The notes below the pieces were generated by a model. That model made no database searches, was not told the origin of the DNA, and saw only the letters and a list, made by a program, of their open reading frames with translations. DNA of 54,655 nt from Bacillota bacterium. GTDB taxonomy: Bacteria > Bacillota > Clostridia > Peptostreptococcales > Anaerovoracaceae. The position numbers and the translations under genes were made by a program. Location of the stretch: the NCBI GenBank assembly GCA_905372035.1, contig CAJPNN010000005.1:1-54655 (forward strand), given 5' to 3'. Position 1 is the first letter of the stretch. The number at the start of each line of letters is the position of its first letter. This document shows positions 35,418 to 43,572 of the stretch, one piece after another.

Positions 35418-35442
35418 TTGTCTCTCCTGTTTACTCCGCTTC

Positions 35443-37398
35443 TTACTTAGTTGTACTCAATATCTCTTTATTCTTTTCAACCTGACTTATCTTAAGTTTT
35501 TTAAGTTCTTCCGCCGTCACCTCATCATTTATCCCAAGTATTTCAGGGCTGTAGAAACTGGTCGAAATAATTTTCCCGTCAATATTCACCTTGCTGAAAG
35601 GCGTAAAGTTCTTACCTCTTACATACACCTGTTCACCTACTTTGAATGTTCCGTAAACCTGTATAGGTTTTACTCCCATCTTCATGTTTGCCTTCTTATA
35701 CGGATTCGCCCCTCCAAAGATGTAATTGTCTCCATAAAGCATATCATATTGCAGCAATTTAAGATTTGCAAGATAGCTGTTTTCTCCTCTGTGAAGTTGG
35801 TGATATTTAGTTACTATCCCCTGATCCAAATTAAGCCTGTTCATTACGATGGGCGCCACCTGATATGATTTCAAATCGACATCTCTCTTGGGCATATCAA
35901 AGTTGCTCCAGATAACGTACTCCGTCTGATATATCGTACTGTTCCTCATATCGCTGTTTTTTATATCCAGCGGCGGCAGATGGTCTCCATATATCACAAG
36001 TACCGTTTTTTCCGGGAATTTTTCAAGCCGTTTCGTAAGATTCCCTATAAACTTATCCATCTCGTATACTTGTTGCACATAATATTCATAAGCATTTTTT
36101 TCTTCTACTGTCGGCAATCCGTCTATTTTTATCTCCGTGTTATAGCTTCCGTCTGTAGGGTACTTACCATGTCCCTGCACGGAAATACAACAAACAAAAT
36201 CGGAATTTTCCGTAGATTTCATGGCTCCCAATATCTCATCTGTCAATATTTCGTCTTTTGCCCAGTTTCTCGGAGTTTTCTTAACGTGGTTCATATATTC
36301 CAGCGATGTGAAAGTATCAAATCCGAGATTTGCATAAACTATATTTCTGCTGTAAAACGCTCCTCTGTGATTGTGTATTGCATGTGCGGAATACCCGTAA
36401 TGTTTTAGGTTATAGCATATGCTCTCGGCAGTCTGTTCTTTTAAAATGGATTTGTACGGATATTCTCCCGGTCCGAAAAATTTGACCGTCATTCCGCTGA
36501 GCATTTCAAATTCCGTATTCGCAGTTCCCGCTCCTACAGACGGAACTGTCAGATATCCCGATGAGAATTTCTTTTTCAGCGCCTGGAAGTTGGGATCGGG
36601 ATTTTTTGAAAACTTTAAATTTTTAAGCCTTTCAGGGTCTATAAACGACTCCATTTGCAAAAATATAACATTCGGCTTCTTTTCTGCAGCTTTATGAAAT
36701 TTACCGTCTTCCGTCAGATTTTTTTTGAGCTCTCCCTTATCAAAAATATTTCGAATACGGCTTTTGGAATAATTCATAGGTTTGCTTATCCCTGTATTCA
36801 GCCATGTGTTCACAAAGCAGTACGGAACTCCGTAATCTCTATATGCATAATTCAGATTATAAAAATATGTGGATACCAGATTATATTTAACCGCCATCTG
36901 CCACGAACCGAACGTCATAGCGATGATAAGCAGGAACCCCGTAACCGCAAATTTGTAATTTATCTTGTTCTTTCGTTTAGGTGCGGATATAAATGACTTT
37001 ATAAACAGCCCTACCACACCTATCACCAAAGCTATTATAAGCACTATCTGAAATTTGTTAAAATAATTCGGCAATATCATTATACCGTTATCTAAAAGTG
37101 CCAGATCCGCAACGGTAAAAGGTGTCATTCTGTTTCCCAGAACAAGACCGTTAACCGTGCCGAGTATCACCCAAAACGTCACGATCACCGTTCTCGTAAA
37201 TCTCTTTCGCCTAAACAGCATACAAAGTGAAAGCGTCGAAAATATGAGCATCATGTTCAATAAAAACACAAAAGGGCTGTAGAACAAAAATATAAACGAT
37301 TTTGCCAAAGATCTTCTGCCGAATGTCTCTATATAAAACAGAATAACGAATGCATAAATCAGGTTTCCGAATATATCATTGTTTAACAGTTTTGCCAA
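35443..37398 (-). CDS. LtaS-like sulfatase-fold phosphoglycerol transferase (N-terminus in another frame)
   Basis: A membrane enzyme that builds a glycerol-phosphate polymer (lipoteichoic-acid-like) or modifies such a polymer at the outer membrane face. As shown it is 651 residues: five N-terminal helices (about 8-175) and an extracellular alkaline-phosphatase/sulfatase domain. The domain carries VIFLQMESF (Glu250), the catalytic Thr292 in GAGTANTEFEML and the metal ligands YGDHLPP. A small C-terminal domain (about 575-645) is unusual. The frame has no ATG at its start; TTG 37398 lacks a ribosome-binding site. Removing one base from an A7 run at 37460-37466 joins it to ATG 37495, which has GAGG upstream and sits at the ksgA stop. 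The true protein therefore probably starts at 37495. Confidence 0.88.
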   Translation of the reverse strand: MAKLLNNDIFGNLIYAFVILFYIETFGRRSLAKSFIFLFYSPFVFLLNMMLIFSTLSLCMLFRRKRFTRTVIVTFWVILGTVNGLVLGNRMTPFTVADLALLDNGIMILPNYFNKFQIVLIIALVIGVVGLFIKSFISAPKRKNKINYKFAVTGFLLIIAMTFGSWQMAVKYNLVSTYFYNLNYAYRDYGVPYCFVNTWLNTGISKPMNYSKSRIRNIFDKGELKKNLTEDGKFHKAAEKKPNVIFLQMESFIDPERLKNLKFSKNPDPNFQALKKKFSSGYLTVPSVGAGTANTEFEMLSGMTVKFFGPGEYPYKSILKEQTAESICYNLKHYGYSAHAIHNHRGAFYSRNIVYANLGFDTFTSLEYMNHVKKTPRNWAKDEILTDEILGAMKSTENSDFVCCISVQGHGKYPTDGSYNTEIKIDGLPTVEEKNAYEYYVQQVYEMDKFIGNLTKRLEKFPEKTVLVIYGDHLPPLDIKNSDMRNSTIYQTEYVIWSNFDMPKRDVDLKSYQVAPIVMNRLNLDQGIVTKYHQLHRGENSYLANLKLLQYDMLYGDNYIFGGANPYKKANMKMGVKPIQVYGTFKVGEQVYVRGKNFTPFSKVNIDGKIISTSFYSPEILGINDEVTAEELKKLKISQVEKNKEILSTTK

Positions 37399-37441
37399 AA
37401 CAGGATGTTTATCGCTGTCTATTTTAAATTTTGCAAGTTTT

Positions 37442-37495
37442 TTAGCTAAAAATCCGTCCTTTTTTTCTTTTTCCTATTTTAAATTTAAACTCCAT
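37442..37495 (-). CDS. Probable true N-terminus of the LtaS-like protein, broken by an A7 frameshift
   Basis: ATG 37495 has GAGG 7 bp upstream and follows the ksgA stop directly. In its own frame it encodes only MEFKFKIGKRKKGRIFS and stops. With one A fewer in the A7 run (37460-37466) the frame runs MEFKFKIGKRKKDGFLAKK and continues through HPVLAKLLNN into the downstream enzyme. The A7 may be a phase-variable tract, a site of transcriptional or ribosomal slippage, or a sequence error. Confidence 0.6.
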   Translation of the reverse strand: MEFKFKIGKRKKGRIFS

Positions 37496-37496
37496 A

Positions 37497-38378
37497 TCAA
37501 GTCCTCGCCAAGTAATCCCAAATGCCGTTTGCAACAACTGCAAATTCTCCCATACTCAAAGTTTCCGCTCTGCGTCCCCCGTCTATATTCACTTCGCTTA
37601 AAACTTCCTCTATATTCTCCTTTGAAAGCCCCGCAACTCCGGCAAGAGAATTATTCATAGTCTTGCGCCTTTGTCCGAATCCGCTCCTTATTACTTCAAA
37701 AAAAAGTTTTTCCGATTTTAAATCCACCGGTTTTTTCTCTCTCAAATCCAACCTCAGCACGATCGAATCCACTTTCGGTCTCGGAACAAATGCCTCTTTA
37801 GGCGCTTTTACCACCTGTGTTATTGTACAATAATATCCTACAGCCAAAGAAAGCACTCCGTAAGCTTTTGTTGCAGGCTCGGCAAGTATCCTCTCTCCGA
37901 CTTCCTTTTGCATCATAACCGTAATGCTGTCAACGGGAATTTCCTCCTCTAAAAACCTCATTATTATCGGTGTCGTTATATAATACGGAAGATTTCCCAC
38001 CACCCTTATCGACTGCGGCTCAAAATCCAATCCCTCACATTCATCTTCAATCAATTTTTTGATATCGACTTTAAGCACATCTCCTTGAATGAGAGAGAAA
38101 TTTTTTATATCCCTAAAATTTTCCTCCAAGACGGGAATCAGATTCTTATCAATTTCAATTGCCGTAACATGCCCTGCAACTTCTGTCAATCCCTCGGTCA
38201 AAGCTCCCATTCCCGGACCTATCTCAACAACAAGACTTTTTTCATCTATCAAAGAACTCTCTATTATCGCATTTATTATGTTTATGTCCGTAAGAAAATT
38301 TTGCCCTAAACTTTTCGTAAATCTGAAGTTGTGCCGTTTTTTAGCCGTATTTATGCTCCCACTCTTGTAAAGCTTCAT
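37497..38378 (-). CDS. ksgA: 16S rRNA dimethyladenosine transferase
   Basis: Dimethylates the two adjacent adenosines near the 3' end of 16S rRNA during small-subunit assembly. The 293-residue protein has KSLGQNFLTD, the SAM-binding loop VVEIGPGMGALTEG, the catalytic NLPYYITTPI motif and a C-terminal domain. It overlaps the rnmV stop by 38 bp; the ATG at 38378 gives the N-terminal extension usual in Firmicutes. The rnmV-ksgA pairing is conserved in Firmicutes. Confidence 0.96.
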   Translation of the reverse strand: MKLYKSGSINTAKKRHNFRFTKSLGQNFLTDINIINAIIESSLIDEKSLVVEIGPGMGALTEGLTEVAGHVTAIEIDKNLIPVLEENFRDIKNFSLIQGDVLKVDIKKLIEDECEGLDFEPQSIRVVGNLPYYITTPIIMRFLEEEIPVDSITVMMQKEVGERILAEPATKAYGVLSLAVGYYCTITQVVKAPKEAFVPRPKVDSIVLRLDLREKKPVDLKSEKLFFEVIRSGFGQRRKTMNNSLAGVAGLSKENIEEVLSEVNIDGGRRAETLSMGEFAVVANGIWDYLART

Positions 38379-38886
38379 AAAATTTTTCCCTTTTTATTCC
38401 ATAACTGTTGAGTCGCCTTAAAAATTCTTTACTGTTTCCATATCCTATTCCCAAAAACGTTCCGACAAACTGCCTCTTACTCCTGGCTCCATGTCCGAAA
38501 GCCATGCCGTTTTCAAAGAGATCTTCTTCAAAAAAAGTAATTTCATTTTCCGATATCTCCGCCGATGCTTTCTCCAATGCTCTTATTATACTCTCCTTTT
38601 TTGCATTTTCAATACCGACATCACCATTTTTTGTGGCCTCACAAGGCGATAAATATGCATGTTTGCTGTTAGGGAACATATCATCAAGCCGTTTTCTTAT
38701 TTTTTGCCCCGCAAAGTCCGGATCCGTAAAAATTATTATCCCTCTTTTTTCATAGGCATTTTTTATCCTGTCTATGGTATCTTTACTTATACCGAATCCG
38801 CTGGTCGCTATAGTATCACATTCACACGCTTCTCTCACTCTGTTTTCATCGTCTCTTCCCTCAACGATTACAACTTCTTTTATCAT
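38341..38886 (-). CDS. rnmV: Ribonuclease M5
   Basis: Makes the final cut of 5S rRNA. The 181-residue protein has a TOPRIM domain: Glu9 in VIVEGRDD and the DxD pair Asp55/Asp57 in FTDPDFAG, then the family's RSKRQFVGTFLGIGYGN segment. AAGGA lies 6 bp before ATG 38886. The stop of a 23-codon upstream frame overlaps this start. Confidence 0.95.
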   Translation of the reverse strand: MIKEVVIVEGRDDENRVREACECDTIATSGFGISKDTIDRIKNAYEKRGIIIFTDPDFAGQKIRKRLDDMFPNSKHAYLSPCEATKNGDVGIENAKKESIIRALEKASAEISENEITFFEEDLFENGMAFGHGARSKRQFVGTFLGIGYGNSKEFLRRLNSYGIKREKFYEALQEWEHKYG

Positions 38887-38954
38887 CTGTTGTCCTTCTT
38901 TATTTTATCTTGTTTCTTCTTTAATTTTTGCTGTTTGTATCTTATCGTTTCCAT
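38883..38954 (-). CDS. Possible 23-codon lysine-rich leader peptide before rnmV
   Basis: ATG 38954 encodes METIRYKQQKLKKKQDKIKK and three more residues; its TGA overlaps the rnmV ATG (ATGA), a typical coupling arrangement. The ribosome-binding site is poor (GGA 12 bp upstream). It may be a translated leader or a chance frame. Confidence 0.3.
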   Translation of the reverse strand: METIRYKQQKLKKKQDKIKKDNR

Positions 38955-38960
38955 ATCAAT

Positions 38961-39020
38961 TTACATTCCGCCGCCTTCGGGCGGTACCATAAACATAAAT
39001 AGTAATAAAAGTATCAGCAT
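38961..39020 (-). CDS. Possible 19-residue hydrophobic micro-protein
   Basis: ATG 39020 encodes MLILLLLFMFMVPPEGGGM: a fully hydrophobic start followed by a PPEGGGM tail that is encoded by a GC-rich hairpin (CCGCC/GGCGG near 38970-38985). AGAGG abuts the ATG with no spacer, so translation is uncertain. It lies between the DivIC-like gene and rnmV. Confidence 0.25.
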   Translation of the reverse strand: MLILLLLFMFMVPPEGGGM

Positions 39021-39072
39021 CCTCTGCTTTCTTTCACACTGATTATCTATAATAATTTTCTTTATAGTTTTG

Positions 39073-39543
39073 TCATTGCTTCTTATTCTTTTTATCGTTA
39101 TTCTTTTTATCGTTATCCTTTTTATCACCGTCTATAATATATATTATCTCTCCCGGTTTAACGAGTTTGAGCTGTTTTCTCGCCTGTTCCTCGATGTACT
39201 CGGGTTCGTTTACCAGCTTAAGTTCTTTTTCAAGATCTTTTTTCTTTTCTTTAAGAGCCCTGTTTTTTTCAAGTGCCGTGTTTTGCTCATGTCTTGTCAT
39301 GACGACTTTGCCTACGGATATCCCCACCATTATAACTATCAGTATCAATGCCAAGCCGAAAAATTTTACTCTCCTTTTTCTTAATTGTCGTTTTCTCTGA
39401 CTGACCTCGACGGGGACATCAACTTCAGGCCGAATTTTTGTCCGCCTGTTTCTCCTTTTTATTCTCGCTTCTTCAAAATCTATAACCCTATCACTATATT
39501 CTTCTTTGAATTTGCGACTTCTTCTCTTTTTTCTTTTAAACAT
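39073..39543 (-). CDS. Septum formation initiator (DivIC/FtsB-like)
   Basis: A 156-residue division protein. A basic cytoplasmic tail (MFKRKKRRSRKFKEEYSDR) is followed by one membrane helix (about 63-82), an extracellular coiled coil (TALEKNRALKEKKKDLEKEL) and the conserved PEYIEEQARKQLKLVKPGEI segment of the DivIC/FtsB family. Such proteins bridge early and late divisome components. The C-terminus ends with an odd Lys/Asp/Asn repeat (DKKDNDKKNNDKKNKKQ) encoded by 15-bp tandem repeats. ATG 39543 has AGGG upstream; the longer frame from 39627 lacks family similarity. Confidence 0.85.
   Translation of the reverse strand: MFKRKKRRSRKFKEEYSDRVIDFEEARIKRRNRRTKIRPEVDVPVEVSQRKRQLRKRRVKFFGLALILIVIMVGISVGKVVMTRHEQNTALEKNRALKEKKKDLEKELKLVNEPEYIEEQARKQLKLVKPGEIIYIIDGDKKDNDKKNNDKKNKKQ
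39083..39127 (-). repeat. Three 15-bp tandem repeats at the DivIC-like gene end
   Basis: The unit TTATTCTTTTTATCG occurs at 39083-39097 and 39098-39112 (identical) and 39113-39127 (two differences). It encodes the repeated (K/N)-N-D-K-K tail and keeps the frame, so the copy number could change without breaking the gene. Confidence 0.9.
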
Positions 39544-39632
39544 ATTTTCCCTTTTACATCCCTCTTCTATGTTAAATTCACCGCTTTGAATCAGATATCG
39601 TTTCTCTACCGGAGATATAGGAAACACATGTG

Positions 39633-41453
39633 CTATTCTATATTCGGGGTCCCCCTCATTGTTATCATATCCAGTTTGACCGTAACTTTCGTCCCCTCAC
39701 CTACTCTGCTTTCTATATCGATACTTCCTCCCGTCTGCTCAATGATCTGCTTTGAGATTGGAAGCCCCAAGCCTGTTCCCCCCTGTGAACGAGTTCTGGC
39801 TTTGTCAACACAGTAAAACCTTTCAAATATTCTCGAAATTGATTCCGCCGGTATACCGATTCCCGTATCGCTTATAACTATAATCGCCTTTTTATCCTCT
39901 CTATATGCATCTATATCTATTCTTCTTCCTTCATCTGTGTATTTTATAGCGTTGCTTATAAGGTTCAAAAATACCTGTTCGAGTTTATCCTTATCGACCA
40001 AAGCGGGGAGCTTTAAATCATCGTCATATATTTTATTAACCTGCAATGATTTACTTTCTGCCATAATGCTGAGTTTTTTCACTGAAGTATTTAAAATTTC
40101 AACTGTATTCTCATTCTTAAAGTTCCACTCCGCAAGCTGATTGTCCAGCTTTGAAAGCTCCAGCAGCCCTTTTACTATCCTTGCCATTCTGTCCGCTTCG
40201 TCGCTTATTATGCCTAAAAACTGTCTGCTCATTTCAAAATCCGCCATATATGTTTCCGAAAGCGTTTCCGAATAGCTCTTTATTGTTGTCAAAGGAGTTT
40301 TCAGCTCGTGAGATACATTCGCCACAAAGTCCATCTGCGCTTTTTCCAGTTTCTGCCTCTCCGTAATATCCTGAATAAGCAGGATTATTCCCTCTTTTCC
40401 TTCTTCATCCTTATATCTGTCATATCTTATATCAAATATGCTCCCGCCGTACTCGATCATATCCGAAACGCCTAAAAGTCTGCAGTTTTTTTCGATTTTC
40501 TCAAGCAAAAGCTCCTGACTGAAATACTTTATGATATCATCATATTTTTTGTTCTCGATATCATCGTCGTCTATCCCTAAAATCTTTTTTGCAACACGGT
40601 TGACATGAATCAAAGTTCCGTCCAAATACAAAACTACAACACCGTTTGAGAGATTTTTAAGTATAGCTTCAAGTTTAGTTTTTTCTCCTGACAATTCTCC
40701 CAGCAGCGTGCTTATTCTCTTATCTAAAAAATTGAGCGAATCGCCCAAATCACCTATCTCATCATTTCCTTCAATTTCTATCTCATCTCCGAAATTTCCG
40801 TTTGCCATATCCATAGCTTTGCCGGTTATTTTCTTTATAGGCGCGGTTATTCCCCTCGAAATAAAAAGACCTACGAGAACAGTTATAATTACGGATAGGA
40901 TCATAGCTTTTATAAAAAAGCTTTTAACCTTGTCAATGGCTGCATATGCGGTACTTAAATCCGATCTTACATATATGGCTCCGGTTATTTTGCCTGCATG
41001 TTTTATCGTAAAAACCATATTTTTTACAGGCTTCCCCGATCCGGAACGTCCGTCCGATACTCTGTCTTTACCAAGTAATCCTTCTATAATCAAATTTTCA
41101 TCCAGATCCTGTTCATCTATGGATTTTATGTCCGTTCCCACATTGTTTGTAGCTACGATTACCATGTCCTTATCAATTATGAACACTTCTTCCTTAAAGC
41201 TTTTATCCCAACTGTCCACTATTTTTTTGACTTTATCCTGATTGTTTTGCAGATCTTCAAAAACTGAAATCGAAGACATAATCTCGCCTTGTTTTATTGT
41301 TCTCGATATATTGTTTCTGATCGACTTCATATAATAATCATCCATTCTGTCGATTATAAACATTCCCAATATTGAAGTCGCTATAAATACTAAAACAAAA
41401 TACACAAATACCAGTTTCCAGCTTATACTGTTCCACCATCTGCGTTTTCCCAT
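39633..41453 (-). CDS. walK: Sensor histidine kinase, WalK-like
   Basis: The membrane sensor partner of WalR, which controls cell-wall metabolism in Firmicutes. The 606 residues contain two membrane helices (about 12-34 and 180-200) around an extracellular sensor domain, then HAMP (200-250), PAS (255-365), the phosphoacceptor His382 in FVANVSHELKTPL and the ATPase boxes NAIKYT, DTGIGIP and GTGLGL. The domain order and context match WalK. It overlaps the WalR stop by one base (TAATG). WalH and WalI, the usual regulators of the kinase, are not encoded nearby. Confidence 0.9.
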   Translation of the reverse strand: MGKRRWWNSISWKLVFVYFVLVFIATSILGMFIIDRMDDYYMKSIRNNISRTIKQGEIMSSISVFEDLQNNQDKVKKIVDSWDKSFKEEVFIIDKDMVIVATNNVGTDIKSIDEQDLDENLIIEGLLGKDRVSDGRSGSGKPVKNMVFTIKHAGKITGAIYVRSDLSTAYAAIDKVKSFFIKAMILSVIITVLVGLFISRGITAPIKKITGKAMDMANGNFGDEIEIEGNDEIGDLGDSLNFLDKRISTLLGELSGEKTKLEAILKNLSNGVVVLYLDGTLIHVNRVAKKILGIDDDDIENKKYDDIIKYFSQELLLEKIEKNCRLLGVSDMIEYGGSIFDIRYDRYKDEEGKEGIILLIQDITERQKLEKAQMDFVANVSHELKTPLTTIKSYSETLSETYMADFEMSRQFLGIISDEADRMARIVKGLLELSKLDNQLAEWNFKNENTVEILNTSVKKLSIMAESKSLQVNKIYDDDLKLPALVDKDKLEQVFLNLISNAIKYTDEGRRIDIDAYREDKKAIIVISDTGIGIPAESISRIFERFYCVDKARTRSQGGTGLGLPISKQIIEQTGGSIDIESRVGEGTKVTVKLDMITMRGTPNIE

Positions 41454-42163
41454 TATTCTTCTCCCTTGAAGTAATAACCTATGCCCCTTTTTGTCATTAT
41501 GTATGCAGGCGATGCGGAATCATCTTCAACTTTCTCACGAAGCCTTCTGACCGTAACATCCACGGTCCTTATATCCCCGTAATACTCATATCCCCATACT
41601 TCTTCCAAAAGCTGCTCTCTCGAAAAAACTTTATTGCTTCTTTCCGCAAGATATTTCAGCAGTTCGAATTCTCTAAGTGTCAAATCTAAAACTTTGCCGT
41701 TCTTTTTAACTTCATACCTGTTTTCATCTATCTCAATATTGTGATAAACTTTTACACTGCCTTTAGGTATCTTGTCTCCACCCTCCGCCTCGGAAAGTCC
41801 CACTCTTCTTATATTTGCATTTACCCTTGCTATAAGTTCTCTCATCCCGAAAGGCTTTGTAATATAATCGTCCGCTCCAAGTTCCAATCCCAAAACCTTG
41901 TCAACCTCATCTTCCTTGGCCGTAAGCATTATTACGGGAACGCTGCTGACCTCTCTGATTTTCTTACAAACTTTAAATCCGTCTATCTCCGGCATCATAA
42001 CATCCAAAAGCACGGCATCATAATCCTCTCCGAGCGCCATACTCAGGCCGGTCTTACCGTCATATGCCTTGTCGACACTGAAACCCTCTCTCTCCAAATT
42101 ATAAACGACTATATTGGAAATTGCTTTATCATCTTCTACTACTAATATTTTTCGTTTATCCAT
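41453..42163 (-). CDS. walR: Response regulator, WalR-like
   Basis: The 236-residue partner of WalK: a receiver domain with acidic residues at 11-12, phosphoacceptor Asp54 (VLLDVMMPEIDG) and Lys103, and a winged-helix DNA-binding domain ending TVDVTVRRLREKVEDD and TKRGIGYYF, very close to WalR of Bacillus. In that family the regulator controls autolysins and is essential. The ribosome-binding site is GGAGGG. The usual neighbour is a DNA-replication gene run, as here. Confidence 0.93.
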   Translation of the reverse strand: MDKRKILVVEDDKAISNIVVYNLEREGFSVDKAYDGKTGLSMALGEDYDAVLLDVMMPEIDGFKVCKKIREVSSVPVIMLTAKEDEVDKVLGLELGADDYITKPFGMRELIARVNANIRRVGLSEAEGGDKIPKGSVKVYHNIEIDENRYEVKKNGKVLDLTLREFELLKYLAERSNKVFSREQLLEEVWGYEYYGDIRTVDVTVRRLREKVEDDSASPAYIMTKRGIGYYFKGEE

Positions 42164-42177
42164 AATCCAACCCTCCG

Positions 42178-42254
42178 TTTATGCTTCTTCAACACTTTAT
42201 ACGACCGTGCAATAAACATCTACATTTTCTATTTATACTTCTTCAACTTTTTTC
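42178..42254 (-). repeat. Copy of the DnaD-like gene end before walR
   Basis: TTTATACTTCTTCAAC at the gene end (42232-42247) recurs as TTTATGCTTCTTCAAC at 42178-42193 (15 of 16 identical), 54 bp downstream on the minus strand. The TAA stop is preserved in both. Confidence 0.8.
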
Positions 42255-43489
42255 AATATCTCCGCATAACAGCTGCACCTTTGTCCGTTGTCCAAAATCC
42301 CCGTATCCTTACATTTATCGCATTGATATTGAATATCTATATAATTCAGCACGAAATTATTTTCCGTCATAAGAAATGCCTTTTCGCTGTTCAGCCTTTT
42401 CTGCTGTCTTATGAGCTCTTTTATCCTGTCCGTATCTGCACTTCCGTCCAAAATCATGGATTTTGAAATTTTAAGCCCTATATCCCTGAGTTCCTCATCG
42501 AGAGCCTTTATCCTCGGTACCTTGCTGTAGACCTCTTTTTTGCGAAGTTTGGCAGCTTCCTCTTCATTTTTCCTAACCTCTTCGTAGTGTTTTTGAGCTT
42601 TCATGATCGCATTATCCTGTGAAGAAGAACTTCCGCCTACAACCTTCGCCCCCGTTTGGTTCCTGCCTTTCAAAACGGAATTTACATAGTTTAAGTTAGG
42701 ATTGGAAATACCCGTAGTCTTGCTGCACGCATCAAGCACTTGCTCCATGCTCACACCGAGCTCGTCAAACCACGAATCCATCATTTTCTTTTCCGCTTCC
42801 GTCGGATTTCTCATAAATCCGAGCCCCTGCATAACTCTTTTATAGTTATAATGCCTGCTGTCCGAATCGGCCAAAAATGCCTCTATATCCTTCAGTTTAA
42901 AGAGATTTCTTTGATGCCAGTCCTTTAAAATACTTCCCACATAATTCACTCTTGTCTGATTCCTGTGGTCTTTAGCATACTTGTATCCGAAAATAATTAC
43001 TTCCGGTTCCATGTTGTAATCTGTGAGCCAGCTCAAAACCTCTTCGGTCTCACGACCTTCCAAAACTCTTTCAACGACATCCTCTATATTGTCATAGAGC
43101 TGTTTCAGCTCAACATCTGCAAGTTTAAGCGCTTTTTCATTTTTTATTTTTTCACGCTTGCTTCTCTTGGGACAATACATCTTTTCTTTCAAATTCAAAA
43201 ATTCCACCTTATAATGAAATCTGTCTTCTTTATCCTTATATGTTTTTTTTATAATACCGAGATGCTCCCAATAATTCCATGCCTTGAGAACGTCTTCCGG
43301 CTCCATTCCCAAATGTTTGGCTATATTCTCATTATTTATGTCCGGCTGATACCCCGAATACATAAGCGCAAATAAAAACACTTTTACATAGTCCCCCGGA
43401 GCCGCCGGCAAATATTCATTTATAAATATATTTTCCACCTGTGTGTCGTGCAGGAAGCACTCTCTGTTTTTCCGCCTTATAAAATTCAT
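42233..43489 (-). CDS. DnaD-domain replication protein with a DnaI-like zinc module
   Basis: A 418-residue replication-initiation protein. A winged-helix-like N-terminal region (about 20-105) precedes two DnaD/DnaB_2 helical domains (about 130-200 and 215-275, the latter ending PNLNYVNSVLKGR). The C-terminal 130 residues look like the N-terminal part of the DnaI/DnaC helicase loader: a helical segment (YSKVPRIKALDEELRDIGLK) and a zinc motif YQCDKCKDTGILDNGQRCSC. The AAA+ ATPase domain that should follow is absent; the protein ends 9 residues after the last cysteine, and no loader gene lies next to it. AAGGAG 10 bp before ATG 43489 lies inside a repeat of the dnaB gene end. Confidence 0.85.
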   Translation of the reverse strand: MNFIRRKNRECFLHDTQVENIFINEYLPAAPGDYVKVFLFALMYSGYQPDINNENIAKHLGMEPEDVLKAWNYWEHLGIIKKTYKDKEDRFHYKVEFLNLKEKMYCPKRSKREKIKNEKALKLADVELKQLYDNIEDVVERVLEGRETEEVLSWLTDYNMEPEVIIFGYKYAKDHRNQTRVNYVGSILKDWHQRNLFKLKDIEAFLADSDSRHYNYKRVMQGLGFMRNPTEAEKKMMDSWFDELGVSMEQVLDACSKTTGISNPNLNYVNSVLKGRNQTGAKVVGGSSSSQDNAIMKAQKHYEEVRKNEEEAAKLRKKEVYSKVPRIKALDEELRDIGLKISKSMILDGSADTDRIKELIRQQKRLNSEKAFLMTENNFVLNYIDIQYQCDKCKDTGILDNGQRCSCYAEILKKVEEV

Positions 43490-43495
43490 CTATAC

Positions 43496-43572
43496 TTTAC
43501 TCCTTGATCGGATTTTATCTGAAAGTTTCATGTTTTATTTTGTTTAATCCCTGATCGGACTCTTATCCACAA
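43496..43572 (-). repeat. Copy of the dnaB gene end before the DnaD-like gene
   Basis: The end of dnaB (43543-43567) recurs at 43496-43519 with about 21 of 25 positions matching and a one-base gap. The core CCGATCAGGGATTAA becomes CCGATCAAGGAGTAA. The changed copy contains the AAGGAG ribosome-binding site of the next gene. Confidence 0.75.

Noticed and set aside
38965..38990. GC-rich hairpin before rnmV as a terminator
   Set aside because: The stem is only about 5 bp and no T-run follows on either strand.
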